A stretch of DNA of 64,000 bases, taken from contig NZ_CP036267.1 of assembly GCF_007744255.1 (NCBI RefSeq), positions 2,793,500 to 2,857,499 of the forward strand, read 5' to 3'. Numbering within the stretch: position 1 is the stretch's first letter; every line of letters starts with the position of its first letter. Both the position numbers and the translations under genes were made by a program. Under the pieces are notes generated by a model. The model worked only from the letters and a program-made list of their open reading frames with translations. It had not been told where the DNA came from and ran no database searches. Positions 33,718-44,148 of this stretch are shown one piece after another. Origin of the DNA: Thalassoglobus polymorphus. GTDB taxonomy: Bacteria > Planctomycetota > Planctomycetia > Planctomycetales > Planctomycetaceae.

Positions 33718-34194
33718 CTAGGAAGGCAGGTCTTGAGGCGATTGAGCCTGATGCGGGTGACTTGACCCTGCATATAATTTCAATTTCTTCAGCATTTTGC
33801 GGCCCAACTTGTTCTTGGGGAGCATCCGACGAACGGCCTCTTCCAAAATCTTCGTAGGCTTCTGCTCAAGTAGCTCGGCACCAGTGTTGACACGATGACC
33901 ACCGGGATATCCAGTGTAATAGTCGTACTCTTTGGTCGCCATCTTCTTGGTGAAGTTAGGATTTTCGTCGTGCGAGAGTTTTTTTCCGCTGAAACGTACT
34001 CGATCGCAATTCGTTACGACAACGAAGTCACCGCAATCAACATGAGGCGTATAGATTGGTTTGTGCTTCCCCATGAGAACCACTGCAATCCGAGTCGCGA
34101 GTCGACCGACAATCGCATCCTTAGCGTCGACCAGATACCAATCTGCGACAACCTCTTCTTTTTTCGCTACTGTTGTTTTTTGTACCGTCTGCAC
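33718..34194 (-). CDS. rplM: 50S ribosomal protein L13
   Basis: 158 residues from a GTG with AAGGGG 7 bases upstream; a TTG at 34230 would add 12 residues. L13 features are DWYLVDAKDAIVGRLATRIAVVLMGKHKP, the YTPHVDCGDFVVVTNCD block, KKLSHDENPNFTKKM, and RMLPKNKLGRKMLKKLKLYAG. L13 initiates assembly of the 50S subunit. It is the first gene of rplM-rpsI-rpmA. The 294 bp to the divergent VWA gene (34195-34488) should contain both promoters, and possibly an L13 leader I could not delimit. Confidence 0.96.
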   Translation of the reverse strand: MQTVQKTTVAKKEEVVADWYLVDAKDAIVGRLATRIAVVLMGKHKPIYTPHVDCGDFVVVTNCDRVRFSGKKLSHDENPNFTKKMATKEYDYYTGYPGGHRVNTGAELLEQKPTKILEEAVRRMLPKNKLGRKMLKKLKLYAGSSHPHQAQSPQDLPS

Positions 34195-34488
34195 GGCGAC
34201 ACCCCTTCTACACCTGGTCCCCAGGTGCAACCTCTGTGTTGGTGAAATCTCGTTTTTCGACCAGATTGAGAAACCATCAATGGTATTGATCGGCCGGCAA
34301 ACGGAAAAGGATAACGAGACTCTGCCGACGAATCAACTGCATCGATTCGTCGAAACCCGTGAAAAATACAATCTTTATGGAGATTTCGTAAGAATCTACA
34401 TACTCTTACTGAAGACTTTTTCAATAATCGTTTTTTCCCTCAGCTCTCCGACAAGATCTCAGACCTTGTCTCATTTACATAACCACTT

Positions 34489-36759
34489 ATGTCGTTTACG
34501 TTTACTAACATCGCAATGCTTGCAGGTCTGGTCACGGTCATACTTCCTGTGGTTGCGCACTTGTTAAGCAAACGCAGACATGATGTCGTCCACTGGGGAG
34601 CCATGCAATTCCTCCAGCTGGGCCAAAAAACACGTCGACGAATTCGGTTTCAGGATCTCCTCCTTTTATTATTGAGAATGGGCCTTCTGGCGAGTCTGGT
34701 CTTTGCTTTGGCTCGCCCAAATGGGAGTGGGGCTTTCTTTGCGAATTTGGGGAAGCCAGTTGGAAGAGACATTGTGTTCGTATTAGACGGGTCAGGAAGT
34801 ATGGGGTGGCAGGGTGAGAAGCAGACCCCGCATGCAACCGGGCTACAATGGATTCACACGGCAATCGAGCAACTCAATCCCGGAGACACCGTTTCAGTTC
34901 TTGATGCCCGCTCTCGCAATCGACGTCTCATCCACCCACCAACTTCGGATATGTCTTACGTTCGGAGTGTGCTTGATCAAGTCCCTGAACCAACAGGACG
35001 ATCCAATCTGACAGAGGCGATCCTGGACGCACTGAGGATACTTTCGACGACTGACAACGTTACTCGCGAAGCTGTGATTCTGACGGATGGGCAAGCGTTT
35101 CCGTGGGAAGTGGACAATGAATTTGGTATTCAGCGAATTGATGATCTTCTTCAGCAACCAGAAGTCGCCCCAACTGTTTCGGTGGTGAATCTGTCGGGAG
35201 ACAACGCAGACCGGCCGAATAGTTCTGTCGACAAAATCCAACTTTCCCGAGAGATGACCGTTCCTGGATTTCCTATTCAGTTTCGGACGACAATCCGACA
35301 GTCAGGGGGTGAAGCGACTCAAAAAGTGGTCTCTCTAGCAATCAATGATCAACCCGCCCCGGATGCAACACGAGTGATCAATCTGCTCCCCAATGGGGAA
35401 GCGATGGTCGAATTCGAACACGCGTTCACCTCGACGGGCCTCTTCCGCGTTACTGTTTCAATCGAAAAAGACCAATTGCATCAGGACGATCAATCAGAGG
35501 CGATCATCGTTGTTCAAAATGGAATCCCGGTGGTACTTGTGAATGGATCGGCGAATCTTGACGAAACCCGCTCTGACACATTTTTCTTGAAGTCCGCTTT
35601 CGCTGCCTCCGGCGAAAAATCTCCCTGGGTTCGAACTGAAGTGGTCTCACCGAGTCAACTGAATGCAAACGTTCTGAACCGGAACCGGATTGCAATACTG
35701 TGTGACGTTGAATCCATCACACCGAAACAACAGTTGGAACTGATCGATTTCGTGCTCGCTGGAGGGGGGCTGATTCTGGCGCCCGGTGAATCGGTAGATG
35801 GCCCGCACTGGAACTCTTTCAGATTTGAAGGGGATGTTCCATTTCTCCCTGCAGAATTTGTAGAAATCGAGAAAGAAGACCTCGACGTTGAAAAACTTGT
35901 CTCAATTGAGTCGTTAAGTTTGAATGCCTCTTGGCTGCAACGGTTTCGAAAAGAGAGAGGAGTCGATTTCTGGACGGCGAGATTTTCCAATTGGTGGAAG
36001 CTGCGTCCTTATGATTTTTCAGCAAAAGATCTTGAGCCAACAGAGCAAGGTCTCGACGACGACAAGACGCAGTCGATACAGACGGAGCTGATCAAGTTTA
36101 CGAACGGTCAGCCATATATGATTAGCCGCCGACTCGGCGAAGGGACCATCGTTCAGTTGGCTGCTCCACTGGACGCAGATTGGTCAACTTTGCCAGCCCG
36201 AAACGATTTCGTCCCATTTGTTCACGAACTCGTTTTTCGATTCGCGGGAATGGAGGCAGTTCACAATGTGCATGTCGGCATGCCGATTCAAGTGGAACTC
36301 AAGGAGGATCAGCGGCCTCGCGATTTCCATGTCACTGGCCCGGGAATCGAAGGTGCGATCCCTGAATTCGCACGGCAGGGAAAAATCAACTTCGCATCAT
36401 TCAGCGAGACATCCATCCCCGGGCGATATAGTTTTCACGAGATCAACGCCCCGCAAGATTCCGGTATTCCATTTGTTGTCACTGATGACAGAGAGGAATC
36501 GAATTTGACACCTTTGGATGACCTGGCGTGGGAATCACTGCTCGGAAAGGAACGGATGCAGAAGATTGACACGATGAGCGATCTGACGAAACGCGTTCAG
36601 GCAGAGAACTCACAAACAGAATTGTGGTGGGTGCTTTTATTGTTTTTACTTGCGATGCTCATCGGAGAGGTCGCTCTCACAAGAAAGATGCTTCAAGATG
36701 GGCACGCAGAACTGGAAACCGACATCCCGGCGGACTCATTGGACGTGATCGCTACTTGA
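34489..36759 (+). CDS. BatA-type membrane protein with VWA domain
   Basis: A 756-residue protein. The N-terminus fits the BatA domain, with two membrane helices (NIAMLAGLVTVILPVVAHLL; LLLLLLRMGLLASLVFALA). The VWA domain follows, with a complete MIDAS motif DGSGSM at 100-105 and a later LTDGQAFP. The middle is beta-sandwich-like, with a DUF4159/glutaminase-amidotransferase-like region around LVLAGGGLILAPG, and the chain ends in another helix (WWVLLLFLLAMLIGEVAL). In planctomycetes such proteins travel with MoxR ATPases; none is visible here. Function: metal-dependent protein contact in the inner membrane, exact role unknown. Confidence 0.87.
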   Translation: MSFTFTNIAMLAGLVTVILPVVAHLLSKRRHDVVHWGAMQFLQLGQKTRRRIRFQDLLLLLLRMGLLASLVFALARPNGSGAFFANLGKPVGRDIVFVLDGSGSMGWQGEKQTPHATGLQWIHTAIEQLNPGDTVSVLDARSRNRRLIHPPTSDMSYVRSVLDQVPEPTGRSNLTEAILDALRILSTTDNVTREAVILTDGQAFPWEVDNEFGIQRIDDLLQQPEVAPTVSVVNLSGDNADRPNSSVDKIQLSREMTVPGFPIQFRTTIRQSGGEATQKVVSLAINDQPAPDATRVINLLPNGEAMVEFEHAFTSTGLFRVTVSIEKDQLHQDDQSEAIIVVQNGIPVVLVNGSANLDETRSDTFFLKSAFAASGEKSPWVRTEVVSPSQLNANVLNRNRIAILCDVESITPKQQLELIDFVLAGGGLILAPGESVDGPHWNSFRFEGDVPFLPAEFVEIEKEDLDVEKLVSIESLSLNASWLQRFRKERGVDFWTARFSNWWKLRPYDFSAKDLEPTEQGLDDDKTQSIQTELIKFTNGQPYMISRRLGEGTIVQLAAPLDADWSTLPARNDFVPFVHELVFRFAGMEAVHNVHVGMPIQVELKEDQRPRDFHVTGPGIEGAIPEFARQGKINFASFSETSIPGRYSFHEINAPQDSGIPFVVTDDREESNLTPLDDLAWESLLGKERMQKIDTMSDLTKRVQAENSQTELWWVLLLFLLAMLIGEVALTRKMLQDGHAELETDIPADSLDVIAT

Positions 36760-36932
36760 TTTTTTCGATTGCCGAATCCAGAGCAAATCCTGATCGGTGA
36801 ATGTCGCATTTTTTTGACGGTTGCTGAAAAAACTCTCTTCGATACTCTCCACTCAAGTCATCACAACACGAGCGGCCGACATCGAACTCAATCACATTGT
36901 CATTGTAAGTGTTAAAACTGTAAGCGTTCCCC

Positions 36933-37859
36933 ATGCAAAGCATCGAATCATCAGCGACACCTGCGACAGCAGTCTCTTTCTGGCGACGACTCAAAGACCT
37001 TCTCGGGCTGATCCGTTTTAGCCACACCGTTTTCGCTTTGCCGTTCGCCCTTCTGGCAGCGGTTCTCGCATGGAGAGACTACCCTTTTGAAATTCGACAC
37101 TTGATCGGGATTGTGCTTTGCATGGTGTTTGCCCGTTCGGCAGCGATGGCATTCAATCGACTCATTGACCGAAACATTGACGCCGAGAACCCGAGAACTG
37201 AAGGTCGGCACATCCCTGCTGGAATTCTCTCCATCCGAATTGTTGTCGCGTTTACGTCAGTTTGTGTGGTCGGCTTTGTGCTTTCAACTCTCTTGTTCTT
37301 ACCGAACGTCTGGCCGGTGATTCTCTCCTTGCCTGTCCTTGGCTTTCTGCTGGGATACTCATACACAAAACGATTCACGGCGTTCTGCCACTACTGGTTG
37401 AGTGCCGCTCTGATGCTCTCTCCCATCGCTGCCTGGATTGCGATTACCGGAACGCTCTCTTGGACACCGGTGTTGCTGGCTGCTGTCATTTTCTTCTGGG
37501 TTGGCGGATTTGACATCATCTACGCCACGCAAGACCAAGAATTCGATCAGTCGGAAAAGCTGCATTCAATCCCGGCGAAAGTCGGCACGCGAAACGCACT
37601 CATCATCGCCTTTCTCAGTCACGTCCTGACGATGGTTTGCCTGTTCGGATTGTGGTGGGTCGCTGGCCTGGGAACGGTTTTTCTTGTTGGTGTCATTCTG
37701 GTGAGTGGACTACTGATTTACGAACACTGGATCATCAGCCCGGACGACATGTCGCGCGTCGGGGTCGCGTTTTTCAACATCAATGCTCTCATCAGCGTTG
37801 GCCTCTTTGCCCTCGGAGCAGCGGACATCCTCGTGACAAACTTTTTCAGTAAGACGTAG
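36933..37859 (+). CDS. ubiA: UbiA-family polyprenyltransferase (MqnP/UbiA-like)
   Basis: A 308-residue membrane protein with about eight helices. Both Asp-rich prenyl-diphosphate motifs are intact: N74-RLI-D78-RNI-D82 followed by AENPRTEGR, and YATQDQEFDQSEKLHSIP from about 196. This subgroup attaches a polyprenyl chain to an aromatic acid. In bacteria that make menaquinone by the futalosine route, as planctomycetes are thought to, the enzyme is MqnP, so that role is more likely than ubiquinone synthesis. The stop is almost immediately followed by a truncated family 1 repeat. Confidence 0.88.
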   Translation: MQSIESSATPATAVSFWRRLKDLLGLIRFSHTVFALPFALLAAVLAWRDYPFEIRHLIGIVLCMVFARSAAMAFNRLIDRNIDAENPRTEGRHIPAGILSIRIVVAFTSVCVVGFVLSTLLFLPNVWPVILSLPVLGFLLGYSYTKRFTAFCHYWLSAALMLSPIAAWIAITGTLSWTPVLLAAVIFFWVGGFDIIYATQDQEFDQSEKLHSIPAKVGTRNALIIAFLSHVLTMVCLFGLWWVAGLGTVFLVGVILVSGLLIYEHWIISPDDMSRVGVAFFNINALISVGLFALGAADILVTNFFSKT

Positions 37860-37860
37860 C

Positions 37861-37911
37861 CGCTTTCCTCAACGTTCGGAGAGAGCAATATTATGTTTCA
37901 GGACCAGTTTT
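37861..37911 (-). repeat. family 1 repeat, copy F (truncated)
   Basis: Retains the right part: CTTTCCTCAACGTTC, GAGAGAGCAAT, TTTCAGGACCAGTTTTC. The left ~30 bp are missing or diverged next to the prenyltransferase stop. It sits between convergent genes, as copies A and C do. Confidence 0.75.
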
Positions 37912-39084
37912 CCAGGCTTTGTGAACGCTTACATTTTCATGCTGGTTCTGGAAGTGGAAGTTCGGGACGGCGTATCCCAGCTCTGCTTGATGAACGAATT
38001 GTGACATTTCCCAAGCTGTGACGAAGTGGAACCTGAGCTTCGAATTTTCCTGGCTCATAGATTCGAGTTCACGATAAAATTGCTGCATCGGTTCACCGAG
38101 CATCGTGTCGATGTTTTCGTCTTTGCAACCATGGGTATGTAGTTTCACAAACCGCCAGTTTGGTTGCCCTGCAACAGTCACTCCGGCGTTGAGCCACAGT
38201 TTCATCCGATCTGCTGTTCCCGGGCGATTGCCGTGAAGATCCCCATTTTCGATTCGCGGGATCAGCCCATATTTTCGATACTCCCAGTCCAAGGTGAGTG
38301 GCCCCTGTATCATCAACAGATGGTCCTCGGGTGGATGTATGCCGACTCGCGATCGAACTCCGGTGTCATGGGACTTCCGTTGCCCCATTCGATCTTTCGC
38401 ATAGTAGATGCTGTTAATAGTGCTTGTTTGTGTTGCGCTCGGAGCTGATGGAAGCGTGAAATCGGCATAGCAACCGGTTTCCATCAGGATCGTCAATTCC
38501 TGATCGACTCCGCAGCAGGCACCATCTGGGCGAGAGTTGCACAGCGACCAGTTTCCGTGAATGAACCCATAGACGATTTCTCCTGTCACCGGATCTTTCC
38601 GCAGTAATCCATGCCGGTGGTACAGCGTCTCCCGAAACGAATCCAGCTTTTCGCGAAGCTGCTCGGGCGTATCATCATGGTGATGAAGATGCACGTCGAC
38701 ATCGCCAAAACCAGCTTCACAGAGCGGCCTGATTCCGTCCAGATACTCAGGGCGGTATTCGTCTTGAGGAAAGAAGAAAGTGTATTGAGGCGGTCGGCCA
38801 TTGACATCACGAAACTGCTCGAAGAGTCGCGGGTATTCTTCTCGCCAGCGTGACACACGATGATTCGCGGTCTCTTGTGAGGCACCATAACATTCTGGTT
38901 CCCAGTGGTCACAAATTGCAATGAAGACATCAATGACGTCGTCAGGATGGATTGCCGGTTTGTGTTCTTTTGGGACGACGTAACTGCGAATCCAATATTG
39001 CATATTGCGAGCACGAATCAACAACGTGAGCCCTACCGCGCAGATCACAGCAAAGCAGCTTAAGGCGATCAGAAAGAATTTCAT
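37891..39084 (-). CDS. polysaccharide-deacetylase-like protein
   Basis: A 397-residue protein with one N-terminal membrane helix ([21 protein letters not shown]). Features suggest a NodB-like barrel with metal ligands: [33 protein letters not shown], and late KLHTHGC. The length and the CDHWEPE/HLHHHDD pattern are those of hypothetical proteins I associate with exopolysaccharide loci. It is the last gene of the minus-strand polysaccharide cluster, two bases after the preceding GT4 gene, so it is co-transcribed. Deacetylation of the polymer is inference. Confidence 0.7.
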   Translation of the reverse strand: MKFFLIALSCFAVICAVGLTLLIRARNMQYWIRSYVVPKEHKPAIHPDDVIDVFIAICDHWEPECYGASQETANHRVSRWREEYPRLFEQFRDVNGRPPQYTFFFPQDEYRPEYLDGIRPLCEAGFGDVDVHLHHHDDTPEQLREKLDSFRETLYHRHGLLRKDPVTGEIVYGFIHGNWSLCNSRPDGACCGVDQELTILMETGCYADFTLPSAPSATQTSTINSIYYAKDRMGQRKSHDTGVRSRVGIHPPEDHLLMIQGPLTLDWEYRKYGLIPRIENGDLHGNRPGTADRMKLWLNAGVTVAGQPNWRFVKLHTHGCKDENIDTMLGEPMQQFYRELESMSQENSKLRFHFVTAWEMSQFVHQAELGYAVPNFHFQNQHENVSVHKAWKTGPET

Positions 39085-39086
39085 TC

Positions 39087-40499
39087 TCAGTTTCCTTCCG
39101 GATCAAGTTGAACATCGTGCCCCATGAACAACGAACGAAACCGCGAAACGCTTTGCGATTCTTGGCGAATTGTTTGGTTGAGCAAACTGGCGAGTTCCCC
39201 AGCCAATTGCTGTCGATGAAAACGATTGATGTTCCAGTCACCTGACGAATACTCAACACCACAGCGATGCTGTTCAACCAGAAGACTGAGTTGATCGGCA
39301 ATGTTGCTGACCTTTTTCGGTTCGCAAAGAACAGTCCCCGGAAGGTCTCGGACAACATCCCAAACGTCACCTTCGGGAGCGACAACAAACATTGGCCGTT
39401 TGGCTGCCATATATTCAAACGTTTTGGCGTTAATGATTCTTTGGGTTTTTGGCAGGTCTGAATTAATCATCAGCAAACTGTCGGCAGTCCGCATCAATTG
39501 GACAGCTTGGGTATGGTCAATAAACGGTAACCGGCTGACTGCGACTGCGGTCTCTTTTAATCGGTCAACAATGGCTTCCTGCTCTTCTGTTCGGCGACCG
39601 GCTAGAAGCAATTCAATTTCATTGGCGATGGCTGGGCTTGTCTGATTCAACATTTCCAGCGCGGTGACCACAGGTTCGATGGAATTCAGGTTCCAGAGAG
39701 TTCCGATAAAGGCCAGACGAAACCGCGATGTTCCGTTTCCAAAGTCTTCTTTTTCGAGCGAGACATCCATCGGAAAATCATCCGGGTCGAAACCGTTGTA
39801 AATGTGCGAGGCGACGGCGTCGCTGCCTGCTTGTTTGGCGATTTCGCCAACGGCAGCGGCGCTGGAAGGAGTTGTTGCAAGAATAGACCGTGCGGCATTC
39901 AGAGCTTTGTGCTGTTGGCGAGTTTGAATCCAGTGACTAAGACGACTTTGCGATTTATTTTCCCAATATGCATTACTGATATCCCACTCATCCCGGTAAT
40001 CAAGGATCAATGGGAGCCCAGTTCTCTTCGCCAGTTTGGCACCGAGCAGTAAAGAAGAAAATGGTGGGCCGGTGGCGACAATTGCATCATGATGGACATC
40101 CTTGAGGATTTTCAAGCCATCGCGGTAGGCATGCGGATGCCACAGAACTTGCGAGTCTGGCTGGAGCAAAGTGTTTCCGACCGCACGAATTCCGGACTTG
40201 ATTGCTGAGACCAGAGGATTCTTTTTCCCGGTTCCCTGACCTCCTGAAACTTTCTTTTTGAGACCGTATCCCGGCTCATAAGTCTTCGCTCGTCGAATGA
40301 GACTTCCTGCCGGAATGTCTTTCAACAGTGATTGATCGTGGAGCGGAACCGAAGGATTCGAAACTGTTAAGATTGTCGAGTTCCAACCATGCTGCGGGAG
40401 GTACTTCACGAATTTCGTCACACGATGAACGCCCACTCCTCCCACCGGTGGAAACTGGTAGGCGACAAACAAAACGCGATGTTTTTGCGATGTGATCAT
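39087..40499 (-). CDS. GT4-family glycosyltransferase
   Basis: 470 residues from the ATG at 40499 ([26 protein letters not shown]); an upstream ATG at 40658 would overlap the previous gene and adds a basic tail unlike a GT. GT-B fold features are the Gly-rich N-terminal loop [39 protein letters not shown], and the C-terminal [22 protein letters not shown] and [11 protein letters not shown], where the Glu and Lys bind the sugar nucleotide. It lies 10 bases downstream of the next GT4 gene. Confidence 0.85.
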   Translation of the reverse strand: MITSQKHRVLFVAYQFPPVGGVGVHRVTKFVKYLPQHGWNSTILTVSNPSVPLHDQSLLKDIPAGSLIRRAKTYEPGYGLKKKVSGGQGTGKKNPLVSAIKSGIRAVGNTLLQPDSQVLWHPHAYRDGLKILKDVHHDAIVATGPPFSSLLLGAKLAKRTGLPLILDYRDEWDISNAYWENKSQSRLSHWIQTRQQHKALNAARSILATTPSSAAAVGEIAKQAGSDAVASHIYNGFDPDDFPMDVSLEKEDFGNGTSRFRLAFIGTLWNLNSIEPVVTALEMLNQTSPAIANEIELLLAGRRTEEQEAIVDRLKETAVAVSRLPFIDHTQAVQLMRTADSLLMINSDLPKTQRIINAKTFEYMAAKRPMFVVAPEGDVWDVVRDLPGTVLCEPKKVSNIADQLSLLVEQHRCGVEYSSGDWNINRFHRQQLAGELASLLNQTIRQESQSVSRFRSLFMGHDVQLDPEGN

Positions 40500-40509
40500 G
40501 AGGTGAGGT

Positions 40510-41742
40510 TTACTGACTGGCGATCGGGATCTCTGTGGGTTGATTTTGTTTTGATGCCTCTGTTCGGGAAGAGGATTTCTCCGAGCGAAGTCTCTCGAAC
40601 AGACTTGCAGTTTCGAGTGCCGTCTCATCCCAGGAGCGGGCTTGATACTGTCGGGCATTTATTGCAAATGACTCATCGAGGACGTCGACAATCGCCTTCG
40701 CGAGTAATTCCGAATTCTGCTTGGGGACCAGCTGTGAGTATCTGGAATCAGCAATTTCCGAAATGCTTCCGACATCGGTGGAGACGAACGGAGTCCCGCA
40801 AGCCAGGGATTCCCGCAATACGTTCGGGAGTCCCTCCGAATCGCTGGACATCACAGTTAAGTCCGCAGCTCGATACCAGTCGGCGATTTGATCATGCCCG
40901 ATCGTCCCCTCAAATCGAACTGAATCGCTGAGGCCACATTGCTCGACTCGCATTTCCAAGCGGCCGCGCTCGGGACCATCTCCAATCAGGTGCAACTCAA
41001 ATGGAAGTTTCTGATTGAAGAGATCTGATGCCGCGTCGATAAGGACATCAAGAGCTTTGACTGGAACCATTCGCCCGACCCAAACGAGATGTTTGAGTTC
41101 GGAGTTCAGCTTCAATTGTTGTTGAGCATCGCTTCGTGACACGTGCTGATGGAAGACTTGCGGATCGATTCCCTGATAGATTGTCTGAACTCGATCAGGA
41201 TTTGCTCCCAGCTCAATCACGGAATTTCGTAATCCGTCGCTGACGGTGATTACAGTGTCTGATTGCAATAAGACGTCTCGAACGCGAGGCCCGCGTTTTG
41301 GCAGATTCGGCAAAATGAGGACGTCGCTTCCTCCGACGATGACCGCCGACGGGACGTTCGCCAATTGGGCGGCGCGAACACCAACTTCCCCCTCTGGGTG
41401 AGCCCAGTAGCTGAGAACGGCTTCCGGCTGAAACTCATTGACCGCTTTTTGAACATCTGATTTGACCGACCACCACATCTGATCGCCCGACTTTTCCTGC
41501 ATCGCCTTCGGTGTGTACCAGAAAGTTGGATAACTGGCTGCGAGGTTTGAGGATTGCAGTTCATTCGGCAACTGGTAGCGATTTCTTTTCAGTCGGAAAG
41601 GAATCGCTTCGGTAAACGCTCGAGGAGCGATGACACGCACCTGGTGCTCCTGCGACAATGCTTGGCAAAGCGCAGAATTGTACGTCCCGCGAGCCGGTGA
41701 GCTCGCGTCGGGAAAGGTCGTACTGATAAAAAGGATGCGCAT
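40510..41742 (-). CDS. GT4-family glycosyltransferase
   Basis: A 410-residue GT-B enzyme. The N-terminus MRILFISTTFPDASSPARGTYN contains the acceptor-side loop, and GGSDVLILPNLP marks the middle. The C-terminal half has VWVGRMVPVKALDVLIDA, IGDGPERGRLE, and the donor motif SSDSEGLPNVLRESLACGTP (E-x7-E type). The family retains anomeric configuration and uses UDP- or GDP-sugars. Its order in the cluster, directly upstream of another GT4, suggests sequential sugar additions to a lipid-linked repeat unit. Confidence 0.9.
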   Translation of the reverse strand: MRILFISTTFPDASSPARGTYNSALCQALSQEHQVRVIAPRAFTEAIPFRLKRNRYQLPNELQSSNLAASYPTFWYTPKAMQEKSGDQMWWSVKSDVQKAVNEFQPEAVLSYWAHPEGEVGVRAAQLANVPSAVIVGGSDVLILPNLPKRGPRVRDVLLQSDTVITVSDGLRNSVIELGANPDRVQTIYQGIDPQVFHQHVSRSDAQQQLKLNSELKHLVWVGRMVPVKALDVLIDAASDLFNQKLPFELHLIGDGPERGRLEMRVEQCGLSDSVRFEGTIGHDQIADWYRAADLTVMSSDSEGLPNVLRESLACGTPFVSTDVGSISEIADSRYSQLVPKQNSELLAKAIVDVLDESFAINARQYQARSWDETALETASLFERLRSEKSSSRTEASKQNQPTEIPIASQ

Positions 41743-41816
41743 AATGATAAGGAATGTTGTGCTTCCATCGGCGGAAAGAAGGCTTCACACTTTGACTTTG
41801 GACTCTGTTTTGCCTG

Positions 41817-42851
41817 TCAGCCAGCGATAGTTTGGCGAAGTCCCTCTTCTGTCGAAATCTTTGGGGTCCAGTTCAGTTTGTGCTTGGCTTTCGCATTAGA
41901 GTACCGCACCGGCTTCCACATCGCTTCGCATTTATGCTTTGTCAAGACGGGGGGAAGTTGTCCTTCGGACCAATTTGAATACCATTCGTACACCTGCGAC
42001 ATCGGGCCGAGTACTCCGCGAGGGATCCACAGGCAGCGAGTTTTTTTCCCTTGCCTTCTCATTGACCGCAGGATTTGTTTTCCAGTCGGCAAGTTGTCGT
42101 CGACAAGATTGAAGACTTCGCCCTCGATATTCGGCACGAGCCCAGCGAGTTTGATTCCGTCGGCACAGTTTTCAACAAATGTATAGGGAAGTTCCTGCCC
42201 TCCCCCCATCCGAATGAGGAACGGACCGACTGGCAACCCGACACGACTGGTCACTGCGGATCGCCCCGGGCCATAAATCACACCGGGGCGCACGATGACT
42301 AACGGCAAACTCAGCTGTTCGCTCAACGTGCGAGCGACAGCTTCCTGTCGAACTTTGCTGAATGTGTAAGGGTCACGCTGTGCGGGGTGTGAATCGATTG
42401 GCGTACTTTCGTCGAGCGTGCCCCATCGCTTGACTGATTGCGTTCCGTAAACTCCCAGCGAACTGACCAAGACAAATCGCCCAACGTTGGCAGTCGCTGC
42501 AACTTCCATAAGTTCTCGAGTCGGAATGACAGTGTTTAAAAACATTGTTGATGCACTCCCTCCGAGAGAGGCAGCCAGGTGATAAACGACATCGCTGTCG
42601 GTAAAGTGACGACTGACAAACTGCCGGTCGGTCAGCGATCCTCGACAGAATTCAATTCGCCCGTGCAGGCTTTGGTCAACGTGATTCAAAAGTTCTGCGG
42701 TGCAACTTGAATCTCGAATCAGACATCGAACACGAAGGCCTTCTTCTTCCAGAAGAGAACGCACGAGACGGCGCCCGAGAAACCCGGTCGCTCCTGTAAT
42801 AGTGGCGGTCGTTGACGTTTGAGCAGTGAGAGAGGTTTGAACTACGGGCAT
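41817..42851 (-). CDS. extended SDR: NAD-dependent epimerase/dehydratase
   Basis: A 344-residue protein. The Rossmann motif TGATGFLGRRL (about 19-29), the LVSSLGVYG strand with catalytic Ser/Thr, and the Y-x-x-x-K pair in YTFSK identify an extended SDR acting on a nucleotide sugar or similar. VIVRPGVIYGPG is the expected later motif. It overlaps the Gfo/Idh gene by 10 bases, so the two are probably coupled. The exact substrate cannot be read from sequence. Confidence 0.88.
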   Translation of the reverse strand: MPVVQTSLTAQTSTTATITGATGFLGRRLVRSLLEEEGLRVRCLIRDSSCTAELLNHVDQSLHGRIEFCRGSLTDRQFVSRHFTDSDVVYHLAASLGGSASTMFLNTVIPTRELMEVAATANVGRFVLVSSLGVYGTQSVKRWGTLDESTPIDSHPAQRDPYTFSKVRQEAVARTLSEQLSLPLVIVRPGVIYGPGRSAVTSRVGLPVGPFLIRMGGGQELPYTFVENCADGIKLAGLVPNIEGEVFNLVDDNLPTGKQILRSMRRQGKKTRCLWIPRGVLGPMSQVYEWYSNWSEGQLPPVLTKHKCEAMWKPVRYSNAKAKHKLNWTPKISTEEGLRQTIAG

Positions 42852-43987
42852 GTTGGCACCTCTTCAATTCGAGCTAACTCTGATGTTGATGTCGTATTTG
42901 CTGGAAGCGTTGACTTGGTTAAGCCTTGTGCGCGGCAATGATCAAAAATTCGATCCATCAACAATGTGACACGATGGACTTCATGAGGGGGAATCGGGGG
43001 TTCGCTTCCTGTTTGAATCGACTCGTAAAATCTCTCGCAGAGCGTTTTCATTCCGGCGAAGTAGTGAATATCCGCTTTGGCAAATCTCCAGAGGTTGTTC
43101 GAGAGGTTCCAGATGGAATTCCGGAAATGCTTCCAGGGAAGTTCCAGCTTGGCGAACGCGCCGGGGAGTTTCGCGATGGAGTTCAGGCGAACTGTCTGGG
43201 CATCAAAGTCGACTTCGAGCGTCCCCTTCGCACCATAAATACGTGTGATTCGTTGCGGTGGAATTCTTGTCGAAAAGGTCAAACTCCCGCTTTGGCGTCG
43301 TCCCTGGAAAGAGATCTGCAATTCTGTCGGGAAGTCGTACGCTGGCTGTGTGTACCAATTCCCGATGAGTTCCGGTTGATCGTCTTCCAGTAAATCGGTG
43401 ATGCGATACAGCGGATGGGAGATCGTGTTCTGAAAGAGTCCCCCAGGCAGCTTACGGACCCAATGATTCGGATTGGCAGCGACCAACGCTCCGAAGTTTC
43501 CTGCGATCGGGTAACCAAGTATCGATTCGATATGACCAACTTCTCCGATGAGCCCCTGTTGAATCCATGCATGGCATCGCAGCCACATCGGATCAAACAG
43601 TTGATCATGACCGACACAAACCGACCGGTTAGCCAGTTCCGCAGCGGCAAGGACTCGGGCGGATTCAACTGCATCAAGAGTGAATGGCTTTTCGACATAA
43701 ACATGACATCCAAGGTTCAGCAACTTGATTGTCAAGTCGGCATGTGTGTGTGCCGGGGTCGTGATGTGGACAACATCCGGCTGAACCTCTTCAATCATTC
43801 GGTCCAGATCGGTGTAGGTGTGCGGAATCTGAAACCGTGCAGCTGCCTGATATGCAAGGTCCTCATGGATATCACAGACAGCGACAACCTCTGCGGAATC
43901 GATTCGAGCTATCTGTGAAAGATGTGCATCGGCGATTTGTCCACACCCCAGAAGGGCAACATTCAATTTTGGGGTCTGCTGTTTCAT
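42842..43987 (-). CDS. Gfo/Idh/MocA-family oxidoreductase
   Basis: 381 residues from 43987 (MKQQTPKLNVALLGCGQIADAHLSQI). An ATG at 44044 would add 19 residues before the Rossmann strand, and neither start has a clear ribosome site. NAD(P) binding is shown by LLGCGQIADAH, and the family's catalytic E-K-P motif is in VYVEKPFTLDAVES. The C-terminal alpha/beta domain has GHDQLFDP and GGLFQNTISHPLY. Such enzymes oxidise or reduce sugar-nucleotide rings in polysaccharide pathways, and the coupling to the SDR suggests they work in sequence. Confidence 0.88.
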   Translation of the reverse strand: MKQQTPKLNVALLGCGQIADAHLSQIARIDSAEVVAVCDIHEDLAYQAAARFQIPHTYTDLDRMIEEVQPDVVHITTPAHTHADLTIKLLNLGCHVYVEKPFTLDAVESARVLAAAELANRSVCVGHDQLFDPMWLRCHAWIQQGLIGEVGHIESILGYPIAGNFGALVAANPNHWVRKLPGGLFQNTISHPLYRITDLLEDDQPELIGNWYTQPAYDFPTELQISFQGRRQSGSLTFSTRIPPQRITRIYGAKGTLEVDFDAQTVRLNSIAKLPGAFAKLELPWKHFRNSIWNLSNNLWRFAKADIHYFAGMKTLCERFYESIQTGSEPPIPPHEVHRVTLLMDRIFDHCRAQGLTKSTLPANTTSTSELARIEEVPTCP

Positions 43988-44148
43988 TGGCGAACCGTTT
44001 GTTCTGTGAATTTCAATCCCAAGTTTCTGTACTCGGGCAAACATTTTTGCGACAAATTTGTGGACCTGATATTCTTCGCAACGCTAACAAAAGCCCTGAA
44101 AACGAAGTTGCAGTGGGAATTCGAGATCTTGTACAGGCTCGGCTTGAG